Of a stretch of 64,000 nt of DNA, positions 30,301-38,655 are shown piece by piece (position 1 is the first letter of the stretch; every line of letters begins with the position of its first letter). The DNA comes from Acidobacteriaceae bacterium (lineage in GTDB: Bacteria; Acidobacteriota; Terriglobia; Terriglobales; Acidobacteriaceae): contig PLBY01000068.1 in NCBI GenBank assembly GCA_003134655.1, positions 204,183 to 268,182 on the forward strand. Direction: 5' to 3'. Position numbers and translations under genes: made by a program. The notes under the pieces are model-generated. The model was given only the letters and a program-made list of their open reading frames with translations, searched no databases and was not told where the DNA came from.

Positions 30301-30698
30301 ATGGCAGCCAGACCGATGCCGAGCCGTATTGTCGGCTGGGCATCCGGTCGAAAAATGCCGTTCAGCATGTGTCCGCGAAGCGTCAGGCTGGCGAGCGTGA
30401 CCCCGGCAGTCCCAACGGCAGCGTCATACCAGCGGAAACGATAGGAGGCGCGCATGAGGCGCGTTGAAACGAATATGCACAGCGCCATCGCGACCAGGAA
30501 AAGTTCGCCGACAAAGAATGCAAACGCAGACGACGGAAAGGTATCAAGCACGTAGTGCAGCGAGTAGAACGCCCAAGCCCATTTCCACGCCCGAAAGTAT
30601 TGCTGCCGGCTCTGTTCGTGCAGATAGGTAAAGACGAGGAACAGCAGAACCGAGACGAATCCCGGGATCAAGACGGTCGTGATGATCACACTGTTCAT
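27306..30698 (-). CDS. Membrane-bound GAF-GGDEF-HD-GYP cyclic-di-GMP turnover protein
   Basis: 1130 residues from the ATG at 30698, where the TM region starts. About seven TM segments (1-220), a long GAF-rich central region (about 240-730), a GGDEF domain with intact YGGDEF (about 800-815), then an HD-GYP domain with HDVGK and HHQRFDGSGYPDGL. Both the cyclase and phosphodiesterase motifs look intact. It may make or hydrolyse c-di-GMP in response to a signal sensed by its TM or GAF parts. Transcribed away from gltX. Confidence 0.93.
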   Translation of the reverse strand: MNSVIITTVLIPGFVSVLLFLVFTYLHEQSRQQYFRAWKWAWAFYSLHYVLDTFPSSAFAFFVGELFLVAMALCIFVSTRLMRASYRFRWYDAAVGTAGVTLASLTLRGHMLNGIFRPDAQPTIRLGIGLAAILLYCSAVFYLNGHKRGSLAFQVLAISLALWAALMGVGQLQHPWMQMFGNASRLFGPVPQMLLGIAMVMVLFENQRNAVQENTLALSTLGVDPRRLLFAEDLVPNMLAALERLRSALPMDRAAIVITERWRGLLPSVQQGFSPGFLEALEKSGAGDYVCELAYRQSGVFTAQDLAGMTEPLPVAPMGTFAEFKRILTEAEVRNLTAVNLQTREHNFGVILFPHAERRAFGSSGPRLMVGLALQLGLTLENYVVSHDAHRRTKEYELLTEIGKAISSRLDQDEILRTIQIELGQIFDTSHFYIAFQEGEQIRFELEIRDSRVLSKRTRELRNAFTEYVIRTGEPLLIRSDLENTRKSLGIAHVPQRPARCLIAAPIFLGDKVGNRASGIMVAMNPDREFVFEQRDLDVLVTAAGQVSVAVENARLFAEEQRRSRQLAFLNNVSRTAISSDDPVHMLGQIVGEIQKNFSFDHIGIGLLDYGTKEIEIKAEAGATAHAMGKRIPLGTGILGRVARTGERALVQNALPGNLTGILPDSRAVLCIPITYGESLLGVLNIESRSENAFSPQDVLILNTLADLLATALHNAFVFQKLQQQSITDGLTGIKTRRFFWEALSAEWKRASRSGRPFSVVLIDLDKFKEVNDTMGHFEGDLVLARVGRLLEQKSRQSNVVARYGGDEFIVLMPETGAEQAQVLAERLRQWLATDPMLSEHHITGSFGVASFPMHGFSIEDIIRVADAGMYVSKRSGGNSVSTAQEFVEGQDFARQRQQISAYIEGFLQRENSGPEHLEELTSTLFKLCSGDEGTNAPLLKEAIESLSRAAESREMQSAGHGDLVARYTEVIARALGLSSEETADLVYAARVHDVGKIFIPERVLNKPGPMGEDEFQQVKMHAHVGAEIVGTIPHSQMMREAIEHHHQRFDGSGYPDGLRGEEIPLWARIIALTDAYANMVTEQSFAAARTPEQALEELSKMSGTGFDGMLVRLLLRGLKSERMSSGTGD

Positions 30699-31008
30699 AG
30701 GCTCGGAGAAGACACCTCTGGCCAAGCGTACTGGCTCAGTTTCGGGGGGAAACAGTGATCTAATGTTTTCATATCGGGCATCCGAACACAACAGGTTTTA
30801 AGTACACTGTCCCCCTTCGATATCGATTTAGAATCAAAGGGTTGCACACAAAATCGTTATGGCGCTCCGGCTTGACCGATGCTTTTGGCTGCCCGTACCA
30901 TCGGAAGTCGACCAATCCAACGTTTGACGGTCGTGTTAGTTGCGGCAGAAATCTTTCGCGCGGGACCGGTAGTTGCTGGATGCGGCTTTGTAAACCGACC
31001 TCGAACTT

Positions 31009-32496
31009 ATGTCCGAATCTTTGAATTCATCTTCGCTCCACAAGCCGCGAGTGCGTTTTGCGCCCTCGCCCACCGGGTTTCTCCACGTGGGCAGCGCCCG
31101 CACGTTCATCTTCAACTGGCTCTACGCACGCCGGAACAACGGAACGATGATTCTGCGGCTCGACGATACCGATGTCGAACGCAATACAGATGCCTCGGTC
31201 AATTCGATTTTCGAAGGATTGAAGTGGCTCGGCCTGAGTTGGGACGAAGAATATAAGCAGTCCGAGCGCGGAGATCTGCACCGGCAGATGGCAGAGACCA
31301 TCCTTCAGAAAGGGCTTGCCTACCGCGATTTCACGCCCGCGCACACGGGTGACAGCGAACGCTCGGGAGCGCAGGGAACGTGGCTGTGCAATCCGGGGAT
31401 GCGCGAACTTTCGCCCGCAGAAAGCGATCGCCGCGCCGCCGCAGGGGAGCCGTTTGCCGTGCGCTTTCGCGTGCCGCGCGAAGGCGGGGTCGTGCGCTTC
31501 ACCGACGCGGTGTATGGCGAGCAGATGAAAGCCGGAGCCGACATCGAGGACTTCGCGTTGTTACGTTCCGACGGCATGCCGACTTATCATCTGGCGTCGT
31601 GCGCCGATGATGCCGACTTGCGCATCAGCCACATCATTCGCGGCCAGGATCATCTATCGAACACCTACAAGCACGTCCTGATCTTCGAAGCTGCCGGTTT
31701 CACGCCTCCGCAGTTCGCGCACTTGCCGCTGCTGGTCGCGCCGGACGGGGCCAAACTTTCAAAGCGCAAGCACGGGCCGGTAGTGAGTGTCACCACCTAC
31801 CGCGACGCAGGGTTTTTGCCCGAGGCGTTCATCAATTTCCTGTGCCTGCTGGGCTGGTCGCCGAAAAACGACCGCGAGCAGATGAGCCGGCAGGAACTAA
31901 TCGACGCATTCTCGCTCGAAGGTATTAATCGCGCCAACGCAGTGGTGAACTTCAAAGAGCCGGCTACAACACCCGAGGAGACTTTCGATCCCAAGGCGGT
32001 ATGGCTCAACGCGGAGCACATCCGCAGCCTGGCCATCGAGGAACTGAGCCAGCGCCTGCTCCCGATCGCGCAAGAAGCGGGACTCAACATCACGCCGGAA
32101 AAGATGCTGCGTATCACGCCGCTGATCCGCGAGCGTATCAAACTGCTACGCGACGTGCTCACCGCCGCCGACTTCTTCTTCGTCGATCAGTTGCCCCCGT
32201 ACGATCCTGCTGAACTCGTCCCGCAAAAGGGAGACTTGGCAATGGCGCAGAAGGTGCTGAGGCGTGCGAAGGAAGTGCTGTCGAATGTCGAATTCAAGCA
32301 CGACCCGCTGGATCAATCTCTGCGCGCGGCTGCCCAGGAGCTCGGCATCAAGGCTGGGCAGATGTTCCAGCCGATCCGCGTAGCCGTTTGCGGGCGGAAG
32401 AATGCTCCGCCGCTGTTTGAGACGCTGGAAGTTCTAGGGCGGGAAACGACGTTGGCCCGGATCGAGCAGGCGACAGTGAAAACGCTGAGGGCATAA
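31009..32496 (+). CDS. gltX: Glutamyl-tRNA synthetase
   Basis: 495 residues, class [21 protein letters not shown] carries the HIGH-type motif (HVGS) and KLSKRKHG is the KMSKS-type loop. The anticodon-binding alpha-helical C-terminal part is complete. It charges tRNA-Glu and may also mischarge tRNA-Gln in some bacteria. A separate glutaminyl-tRNA synthetase is encoded at 39968, so a discriminating enzyme is likely. It stands alone on the plus strand. Confidence 0.96.
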   Translation: MSESLNSSSLHKPRVRFAPSPTGFLHVGSARTFIFNWLYARRNNGTMILRLDDTDVERNTDASVNSIFEGLKWLGLSWDEEYKQSERGDLHRQMAETILQKGLAYRDFTPAHTGDSERSGAQGTWLCNPGMRELSPAESDRRAAAGEPFAVRFRVPREGGVVRFTDAVYGEQMKAGADIEDFALLRSDGMPTYHLASCADDADLRISHIIRGQDHLSNTYKHVLIFEAAGFTPPQFAHLPLLVAPDGAKLSKRKHGPVVSVTTYRDAGFLPEAFINFLCLLGWSPKNDREQMSRQELIDAFSLEGINRANAVVNFKEPATTPEETFDPKAVWLNAEHIRSLAIEELSQRLLPIAQEAGLNITPEKMLRITPLIRERIKLLRDVLTAADFFFVDQLPPYDPAELVPQKGDLAMAQKVLRRAKEVLSNVEFKHDPLDQSLRAAAQELGIKAGQMFQPIRVAVCGRKNAPPLFETLEVLGRETTLARIEQATVKTLRA

Positions 32497-32510
32497 TCCA
32501 GAAAGTCAAA

Positions 32511-32535
32511 ACCCCGAACCGTTTCCAGTTCGGGG
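32511..32535. terminator. Hairpin after gltX, possible terminator
   Basis: CCCCGAAC / GTTCGGGG with an 8-base loop, 15 bp after the gltX stop. The T-rich run is on the minus-strand side (TTTTGACTTT), so as a plus-strand terminator it is weak. Confidence 0.35.
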
Positions 32536-32600
32536 CCGTCAACCTGTCCAGTTAACGTTCCGATTATCTGAAACCCAGCGGTCGAAATCAATATTACTTT

Positions 32601-32630
32601 GGGAGAGCCTGCCTGCCCACAGGCTCTCCC
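32601..32630. other. Perfect 11-bp inverted repeat between gltX and the dehydrogenase gene
   Basis: GGGAGAGCCTG / CAGGCTCTCCC with an 8-base loop. There is no T-tract on either side. It lies 125 bp before the dehydrogenase start. Role unknown. Confidence 0.5.
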
Positions 32631-32754
32631 GCCAGCTTCGCTACCAACAATTCTGAATTTTGCGTCCGCGTGACCCTTTTCCCCATCTCTATGCTTTGCG
32701 CTAACGACCTTTCCGTATTCAACTTTGTATTCAACCCCAGCGAGGATATCCGTT

Positions 32755-33762
32755 ATGAAAGCAGTGCAAATCAGCAAGCCAGGTGGAAATTTCGAAGTAG
32801 TCGAGCGTCCCATTCCTGAGCCGGGCCGCGGCCAGGTGCGTATCAAAGTCGAGGCCTGCGGCATCTGCCACAGCGATGCTCTAGTCAAAGAAGGACACTG
32901 GCCGGGAATTCAGTATCCGCGGGTGCCGGGCCACGAAATCGCCGGCCGTGTCGACGCGGTCGGAGCCGACGTAACTTTGTGGAAGGCCGGCCAGCGAGTT
33001 GGCGTCGGATGGCATGGCGGCCACTGCTTCCAGTGCGATCCCTGCCGCCGCGGTGACTTCATCAACTGCAAATTCGAAAAGATCACCGCCATCCACTTCG
33101 ATGGCGGCTATGCCGAATACATGGTCGCTCCGGCCGAAGCGGTTGCACTCATGCCCGATGACCTACCTGCCGACGAAGCGGCTCCGCTGATGTGCGCGGG
33201 CATCACGGTATTCAACGCATTGCGCAACTCGGGAGCGCGCGGCGGCGATCTGGTCGCGGTGCAGGGCATCGGCGGCCTGGGACATCTTGGCATTCAGTAC
33301 GCCCGCCAGATCGGTTTTCGCACCGTCGCGATCGGCCGTGGTGGCGACAAGCAAGTTCTGGCCAAGAAACTCGGCGCTCATGAGTACATCGACACCAGCG
33401 CCGGAGACCCAGCGGCGGCTCTGCAGAAATTGGGCGGCGCCCACGTGGTTCTGGCGACCGCCCCTGATTCAAAATCCATGTCGGCGCTGGTGAACGGACT
33501 AGGACCGAACGGAACGCTGATCGTGGTCGGCGCCGGAATGGAATCTCTGAATGTCACCCCGCTGCAACTCATCGGTGGGAGCAAATCGGTCCGCGGCTGG
33601 GCCTCGGGCACGGCCAGAGACTCGCAGGACACGTTGGAGTTCAGCGTGGTCAGCGGGGTTCGCCCTATGATCGAACGCTACCCTCTGGAGAAAGCAGCCG
33701 AAGCCTACCAGCAAATGATCAGCGGGAAAGCGAGATTCCGGGTGGTCTTGACGATGCGCTAG
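32755..33762 (+). CDS. Zinc-dependent alcohol dehydrogenase (MDR superfamily)
   Basis: 335 residues from the ATG at 32755, preceded by GAGGA. Catalytic zinc motif CGICHSDA (Cys near 37) and GHEIAGRVDAVG (His near 60), plus a structural-zinc-like group (C-x2-C-x2-C type, CFQCDPCRRGDFINC). Rossmann motif GIGGLGHLGIQYA near residue 175. It most resembles AdhA/AdhP-like alcohol dehydrogenases of about 340 residues. Followed 22 bp later by a REP-like repeat. Confidence 0.9.
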   Translation: MKAVQISKPGGNFEVVERPIPEPGRGQVRIKVEACGICHSDALVKEGHWPGIQYPRVPGHEIAGRVDAVGADVTLWKAGQRVGVGWHGGHCFQCDPCRRGDFINCKFEKITAIHFDGGYAEYMVAPAEAVALMPDDLPADEAAPLMCAGITVFNALRNSGARGGDLVAVQGIGGLGHLGIQYARQIGFRTVAIGRGGDKQVLAKKLGAHEYIDTSAGDPAAALQKLGGAHVVLATAPDSKSMSALVNGLGPNGTLIVVGAGMESLNVTPLQLIGGSKSVRGWASGTARDSQDTLEFSVVSGVRPMIERYPLEKAAEAYQQMISGKARFRVVLTMR

Positions 33763-33784
33763 CGGCGGCGAAAAATCCTGGAGC

Positions 33785-33875
33785 CCCGGACGCCCTCGTC
33801 CGGGGAGCAGCGCCACAAATTTGTCCCCGCAGGAATCGTGCCGCTGTCCGGGCGGACGAGGGCGTCCGCTGCTCC
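33785..33875. repeat. Left copy of a 91-bp REP-like repeat flanking the transposase gene
   Basis: The copy differs from the one at 34486-34576 by only four bases in 91. Each copy is an inverted repeat: GGACGCCCTCGTCC near one end and its complement GGACGAGGGCGTCC near the other, with a conserved 45-50 bp centre. Confidence 0.9.
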
Positions 33876-33955
33876 ACTGTGCTGTTTTGGGAATGCGGGT
33901 GATTTTTGTGATGACTTTGCTTTCAGAATTCCGACCTGCGTGACAAACTGGCGCC

Positions 33956-34462
33956 GTGCAATTCTATCGACGCAATTTGCCGCACATGCAGCGTGATGGA
34001 ACGCCGCACTTCATCACGTTCAACACCAAGTTCCGACGCGAGTTGCCCGGCTGGGCTCGCGACATCGTCCTCGGCTGCTGCGTCCACGATCACGAAACTC
34101 GGTATCGTCTTCGAGTGGCGTTAGTCATGCCCGATCATGTTCATCTGATTCTCACGCCGCTGACAAACGAAACTCTGCGCGCCGTCGTTTCACTGGTCGA
34201 GATCATGCAGGCGATCAAGAGCGCGTCTTCGCACGCGATCCATCATCGCGTCGGAAGTAATGGCACCATCTGGCAGGAGGAGTCCTTCGATCGCATCGTC
34301 CGTTCTTCCGAGAGCTTGGACGCCAAGATCGCATACATCCTGCAAAACCCTGTGCGTAAGGGATTAGTCAACGACTGGCGCCAGTATCGATGGCTGTGGC
34401 GTTCGCCGGAGGAAAGTCCCTATGCCTCTCCGTCGGAAGCCGAGTTCCGCAACGCCCCCTAG
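33956..34462 (+). CDS. REP-associated tyrosine transposase (Y1_Tnp / RAYT, TnpA_REP)
   Basis: 168 residues from a GTG start. HUH nuclease motif MPDHVHLIL, followed by the catalytic Tyr region AYILQNPVRKGLV, both characteristic of RAYT proteins, which act on single-stranded palindromic DNA. Two nearly identical 91-bp palindromic repeats lie 80 bp upstream and 23 bp downstream, the arrangement expected of a REP-like transposase unit. No frameshift is seen, so it may be active or domesticated. Confidence 0.93.
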   Translation: MQFYRRNLPHMQRDGTPHFITFNTKFRRELPGWARDIVLGCCVHDHETRYRLRVALVMPDHVHLILTPLTNETLRAVVSLVEIMQAIKSASSHAIHHRVGSNGTIWQEESFDRIVRSSESLDAKIAYILQNPVRKGLVNDWRQYRWLWRSPEESPYASPSEAEFRNAP

Positions 34463-34485
34463 AGCCCGGACGCAAGGAATGTAGT

Positions 34486-34576
34486 CCCGGACGCCCTCGT
34501 CCGGGGAGCAACGCCACAAATTTGTCCCCGCAGGTATCGTGCCGCTGTCCGAGCGGACGAGGGCGTCCGCCGCTCC
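34486..34576. repeat. Right copy of the 91-bp REP-like repeat
   Basis: Same orientation as the copy at 33785, four mismatches. It ends 17 bp before the -35 box of the radical SAM gene promoter. Confidence 0.9.
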
Positions 34577-34593
34577 ATTTAACCTCTCCAATA

Positions 34594-34622
34594 TTGACAT
34601 AAAGTACTCTGTATTATAAAGT
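34594..34622 (+). promoter_or_regulatory. Promoter with putative PadR operator before the radical SAM gene
   Basis: TTGACA (34594-34599), a 17-bp spacer and a -10-like TAAAGT (34617-34622). The 18-base motif TACTCTGTATTATAAAGT fills 34605-34622. The same layout occurs at 38254 before padR (motif consensus TACTSTGTATYATAMAGT, same distance from the -35). The start codon at 34629 is where transcription should begin, so the mRNA is probably leaderless. Confidence 0.65.
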
Positions 34623-34628
34623 ACGCTC

Positions 34629-36170
34629 ATGATCGCACCCGACGAGCCCTTCCTTCACGCCATCCCGAAGCGCTGGATCCCGCGCGAGATGACCATTGCA
34701 CCTGTTCTCGATCACGCTGAGCCCCATGGATTCCTCGAGCGGCGCTACGCGCTCCTGATCAATCCCTTCTATCCGAAGGACGCGAATGCCAGCTTCGGCA
34801 AGCACGTCCTCACGCCGACGCTGGCTTTGTCGAGCTTTGCCGCGACCACGCCCGCACGCTGGCGCGTCGAATACTGGGACGAAAACCTCCTCGATGGGCG
34901 GCCGCCGTTCCAGCCGCTGCCTCATGTGGTCGGCATTACGGTCCATCTGACCTTCGCCCGCCGAGCCTTCGAACTTGCGGACTGGTATCGCGCTCGCGGA
35001 TCGAAAGTGATTTTCGGCGGACTGCACGTACTCTCGTGTCCCGACGAATGCGCGCCCCACGCGGATGCCCTCGCATTAGGCGACGGCGTGCAACTCTGGC
35101 CCCGCATCTTGCGCGACATTGAATGGAACAGCCTGCAACCTCGCTACGTCGCTACTTATGAGAATGACTACTGCGACGATCCCTCGCCGCGGCGGAGTAT
35201 TCTTCCCCGCCGCAGCTTCCTGACCACCACTAGCCTGATCGCCACCCGCGGCTGCCACAACCGCTGCGGCTTCTGCTATCTTGCGACCGACGGGCTGCGC
35301 ATGCCGTACCGCATGCGCCATCCCCAGCAGGTTGTCGACGAGTTCAAAGCCGACGACCAGCCCTATGCAGTCTTCATCGACAACAACCTCGGATCCCGCC
35401 GCGACTATCTCCACTCTCTCTGCGCTGCCCTGCGTCCGCTCAACAAAATCTGGAGCGCCGCCGTCACCATCGACGTCACCGACGATCCCAGCCTCATCCG
35501 CAACATGGCGCTGGCCGGATGCACCGGCGTCTTCGTCGGCTTCGAGTCGCTCTCCGACGACAACCTCGCCGACTCGCACAAGAAGACGCCGAAGACCAGC
35601 GACTACGCGCGCCGCGTTCGCATTCTGCACGACTACGGCATTCAGGTGAACGGATCATTCGTCCTCGGCTTCGATCACGACCGCAAAGACGTCTTCGCCC
35701 GCACGGCGGAATGGATTGAAGAGAACCGCCTCGAGTGTTCCACCTTTCACATCCTCACGCCGTACCCCGCCACGCCGCTGTTCCGCCAGATGGAAGAGCA
35801 AGGCCGCATCCTGCACCGCGACTGGACCCGCTACGACACGGGCCACGCCGTCTTCCAGCCAAAGCACATGACTCCCGAAGAACTCGAGCAGGGCTACGCC
35901 TGGATCTACCAGCGCCTCTTCTCGCACGCGTCGATCTGGCGCCGCCGCCCCGAGGACTGGCAGGCAATCCCGCTGTATATCGCGATGTCGTATCTCTATA
36001 AACGCTCCAACCGCTTCTGGCACCTGCTGATCAAGCACCACCTCGTCAACCCAGTCTGGAAGCCGTTGGTCGAGATGACCCGCTGGCGGCAGGTCCATTA
36101 CCGCCGGCGCCTCGCACAGCGAGAGATGGCGGTCGGCGCTCCCGGGCAGGTTGTTTCGGCCGGAGTTTGA
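34629..36170 (+). CDS. Radical SAM protein with N-terminal cobalamin-binding-like domain
   Basis: 513 residues. The N-terminal 160 residues look like a B12-binding fold (RRYALLINPFYPKDAN, VVGITVHLTF, SKVIFGGLHVLSCPDE) and lack the DxHxxG cobalamin motif. The radical SAM core has CHNRCGFC (CxxxCxxC, about residue 214). A C-terminal DUF4070-like part is suggested by TPYPATPLFRQMEEQGRIL. The family includes methyltransferases and hopanoid/lipid-tailoring enzymes; the substrate is unknown. No Shine-Dalgarno sequence; the ATG is about 7 bases after the -10. Confidence 0.85.
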   Translation: MIAPDEPFLHAIPKRWIPREMTIAPVLDHAEPHGFLERRYALLINPFYPKDANASFGKHVLTPTLALSSFAATTPARWRVEYWDENLLDGRPPFQPLPHVVGITVHLTFARRAFELADWYRARGSKVIFGGLHVLSCPDECAPHADALALGDGVQLWPRILRDIEWNSLQPRYVATYENDYCDDPSPRRSILPRRSFLTTTSLIATRGCHNRCGFCYLATDGLRMPYRMRHPQQVVDEFKADDQPYAVFIDNNLGSRRDYLHSLCAALRPLNKIWSAAVTIDVTDDPSLIRNMALAGCTGVFVGFESLSDDNLADSHKKTPKTSDYARRVRILHDYGIQVNGSFVLGFDHDRKDVFARTAEWIEENRLECSTFHILTPYPATPLFRQMEEQGRILHRDWTRYDTGHAVFQPKHMTPEELEQGYAWIYQRLFSHASIWRRRPEDWQAIPLYIAMSYLYKRSNRFWHLLIKHHLVNPVWKPLVEMTRWRQVHYRRRLAQREMAVGAPGQVVSAGV

Positions 36171-36229
36171 ATCAGCCGTTCCCGAGCGATGAGGCCTTCT
36201 TGAACGCAGCCTTCAAGGAACAGTCATAG

Positions 36230-36259
36230 AAAAAGGGACACCCGCGAGGGGCGTCCCTT
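36230..36259 (-). terminator. Terminator of the phosphodiesterase gene (minus strand)
   Basis: On the minus strand AAGGGACGCCC-CTCGC-GGGTGTCCCTT, with one G-U pair, ending in a run of five T. It lies about 27 bp after the 36286 stop and may also serve the convergent radical SAM gene. Confidence 0.75.
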
Positions 36260-36285
36260 CTCCGTAGACCCGGCTGCCTGGCTGT

Positions 36286-38007
36286 TTACTTCCGGTGTCC
36301 CGACGGGAATTGAACGGCTGGAAGGACCGGTGTTCCCTCCGAACGAACCGCGTCGAGGGCCGAGGGATCCATTCCCAAGGCTTGCAGGATGGTAGGCGCC
36401 ACCTGTGCAGTGCCCACTGCGGCCCGAACCGTCTGAGGTTGGAACGACGGATTGGACAGCAGAAGAACCACATTCGTGTCGTCATGTGCGAACCCGCCGT
36501 GCTCCTCTAGCTTCTTTGTGCTGCCGGAGTAAGTAACGCCGACATTCGGAGTCACGATGATGTCGGGCGTGCGCGGATCCACGGTTGGATCGTTGTAGTT
36601 GAGGATTAACGAAGGGCCGTAGTAGATCTGCCCGAGCGCGATTCCGGTCGAGGCGGCATTCGCTTCCAGGATGCCGACCGAGGTCAAAGTGTCCGCGGAG
36701 TTCGACAGCCAGACTAGCGAGACATCATCTTCCGTCGGTCCGATGCCGGTGGGGTTGTTGGTGGATTCAGACAAAGGAATGTAGCCCGCATTGGAGAGCA
36801 GGGTGACGGGCGACGTTCCGTTGATGAGCTGCGAAACGTAGCGGCTGGGATCGATCGGCGACTGTCCGTGCTTGGCGGTGAGCACGATCAGGGTCGAATC
36901 GTACAAGCCCTGATTCTTCAGTTCGCTCACAAATGCCGCAAGCGAGGCGTCCACAAACTGAAATTCGCCCAGCAGCGTCGCGCTCGGCGTACCTGCGGCA
37001 TCGAGATATCCGCCTGTCGTGCTGTTGCTCGATTCGATGAGCTTCTGGCCTACGCTGGCGGCCTGAAAGTTCATGCCGAAGATGGTGGGAACCTGGGCGT
37101 CTTTGTAGCCAAGGTGGTTCTTCCCACGGATCCAGTTCAGGACTGCTTTGACCTTCAGAGTGTCATAGCACTGAATGTTCTGGAAGCTGTTGGTCCAGGC
37201 AGTCAGGTCGGAGTTTGGATCGCGGATCGGGTCGCAAGCTGCGTTGGTCGGCGTTACGATGCCCGGAAGGGCGACCACCGTGGAATTGATTTCCGGAGAG
37301 TAGAAATCGTCGAGCGCGCTCGGCCCCAGACCGGAAGCCACCGAGGCATAAGCCGGGTGCTTGTCGGACCATGCCGCGAATCCACCGTTCTGGTGAATCA
37401 CGCTGAAAATGCTGTTGGCGCGGACGAATTGCCACGGGTATACGGGGGCGCAGCCATTGGCCGGGTCGCGCGGCAGCCGCAGGGGATCGATGGAGTTGAG
37501 GCCGCCGTCGGTCAGGGTGGCGCCCTGCGCGCCGCCGTTCAATTTGGTTTTGTCGAAGTCGATACCCTCTTCATATTCGGTTGTGGTCCCAGTGGGCGCG
37601 CCGCCAGGTGTGCACGGGCCCGCCGCGACGCCGTTGCCCGTGGTTTTCGCGGGAGCAGAGTAGTTTCGGGAATACGCAACGTCGTAGTAAACGCCGGTAA
37701 GGGCCGGACTTCCGCCGGTGACGATCGCCGTCAAGCCAGGGAAGGAATCCGAGGGCTTCGATGTGCTGGCCGCGACGTAATTAACGCCAGTCGTTGCCAG
37801 GGCCGCCATCGCCGGGCAATAGGGTTTTCCGTTGTTGATCGTGCTAATGCCATTTGCACAGTTCAGGAAATCCACCGCATGCATGCCGTCGACGCTGATC
37901 AGAAGAACGCGCTTGATCTGGTTTTGATTGGAGTGATGGTCTTGGGCGATTGCGGTGCCCATGGAGCAGACAGCTGCGAGGGAGAGCAGAGCTAGTGTTT
38001 TTTTCAT
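36286..38007 (-). CDS. Secreted alkaline phosphatase-superfamily protein (type I phosphodiesterase / nucleotide pyrophosphatase)
   Basis: 573 residues. Signal peptide 1-21 (ends TAIAQ). Metal-site motif LLISVDGMHAVDF, a nucleophile region SDSFPGLTAIVTGG, then LTAKHGQSPIDP and EHGGFAHDDTNVVLLLS with the distal His/Asp ligands. This is the phosphodiesterase branch of the superfamily. It probably acts on phosphoesters in the periplasm or outside the cell. Monocistronic, with its own terminator. Confidence 0.88.
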   Translation of the reverse strand: MKKTLALLSLAAVCSMGTAIAQDHHSNQNQIKRVLLISVDGMHAVDFLNCANGISTINNGKPYCPAMAALATTGVNYVAASTSKPSDSFPGLTAIVTGGSPALTGVYYDVAYSRNYSAPAKTTGNGVAAGPCTPGGAPTGTTTEYEEGIDFDKTKLNGGAQGATLTDGGLNSIDPLRLPRDPANGCAPVYPWQFVRANSIFSVIHQNGGFAAWSDKHPAYASVASGLGPSALDDFYSPEINSTVVALPGIVTPTNAACDPIRDPNSDLTAWTNSFQNIQCYDTLKVKAVLNWIRGKNHLGYKDAQVPTIFGMNFQAASVGQKLIESSNSTTGGYLDAAGTPSATLLGEFQFVDASLAAFVSELKNQGLYDSTLIVLTAKHGQSPIDPSRYVSQLINGTSPVTLLSNAGYIPLSESTNNPTGIGPTEDDVSLVWLSNSADTLTSVGILEANAASTGIALGQIYYGPSLILNYNDPTVDPRTPDIIVTPNVGVTYSGSTKKLEEHGGFAHDDTNVVLLLSNPSFQPQTVRAAVGTAQVAPTILQALGMDPSALDAVRSEGTPVLPAVQFPSGHRK

Positions 38008-38253
38008 GAGAAACCTCGAGCAGCAATCCTAAGAAACCGCATGTGACCGGAAGGTTACAGAGAGTTGAATTGTTCGTGAAAACTTCGAAATAGTATGTGG
38101 AAAATCGTTCTCTTCCCTCCAGAGTCCGCCAAGGATGCAGGTTTTTCAGCTGATCGCTTAGACAAATTCCCCTTCTCCCAAACAGGATTGGTTGGCGGGG
38201 CGAGGCTGTTCCCGTCAGATTCGCCGGCCTTCCACTGGCGCACAAGAAAATGC

Positions 38254-38282
38254 TTGACAACTTATACTGTGTATCATACAGT
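38254..38282 (+). promoter_or_regulatory. Promoter with putative autoregulatory operator before padR
   Basis: TTGACA (38254-38259), 17 bp, -10-like TACAGT (38277-38282). The motif TACTGTGTATCATACAGT lies at 38265-38282. It matches the site at 34605 in 15 of 18 positions and sits at the same distance (5 bp) from the -35. PadR proteins commonly bind their own promoter, so it is probably the PadR operator. Confidence 0.65.
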
Positions 38283-38298
38283 GTGTGTCACATACTAT

Positions 38299-38655
38299 AT
38301 GACGAACGGTACCCAAGGCGCCCCTGAGATTCTCGAGAACCTGAAGATGGAGCTGCGCCGCGGATGCCTGATCGTCGCCGTCCTGGCCCAGCTTCGGACC
38401 GAGCAGTACGGATACACCCTGCGCAAGGCCTTGGCGGACGACGGCTTGGCGATCGATGAAGGCACGCTCTATCCCCTGCTGCGCCGCCTGGAGACGCAGG
38501 GGTTGCTGGTCAGCCAGTGGCGCGAAGAGGACAAGCGCAACAAGCGCTTTTATCGACTGTCGCCGGCGGGCGAACAGATCCTAAGTCAGCTGCTCGAAGA
38601 GTGGCAGAACATCAACAGTTCACTGAGCAAGATTCTCCAAGAGGCACCATTATGA
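38299..38655 (+). CDS. PadR-family transcriptional regulator
   Basis: 118 residues from the ATG at 38299. Winged helix typical of PadR: MELRRGCLIVAVLAQLRTEQ, then YGYTLRKAL and IDEGTLYPLLRRLETQGLL with the TLYP motif, and a C-terminal helix (LSQLLEEWQNINSSLSKIL) for dimerisation. The stop overlaps the start of the next gene (ATGA). No Shine-Dalgarno; the leader would be about 10 bases, so near-leaderless. It likely represses its own operon and, from the shared motif, the radical SAM gene at 34629. Confidence 0.92.
   Translation: MTNGTQGAPEILENLKMELRRGCLIVAVLAQLRTEQYGYTLRKALADDGLAIDEGTLYPLLRRLETQGLLVSQWREEDKRNKRFYRLSPAGEQILSQLLEEWQNINSSLSKILQEAPL

Noticed and set aside
36868..37995. 375-codon plus-strand frame opposite the phosphodiesterase gene
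   Set aside because: Antisense to a well-supported secreted enzyme with a signal peptide; no recognisable domain.
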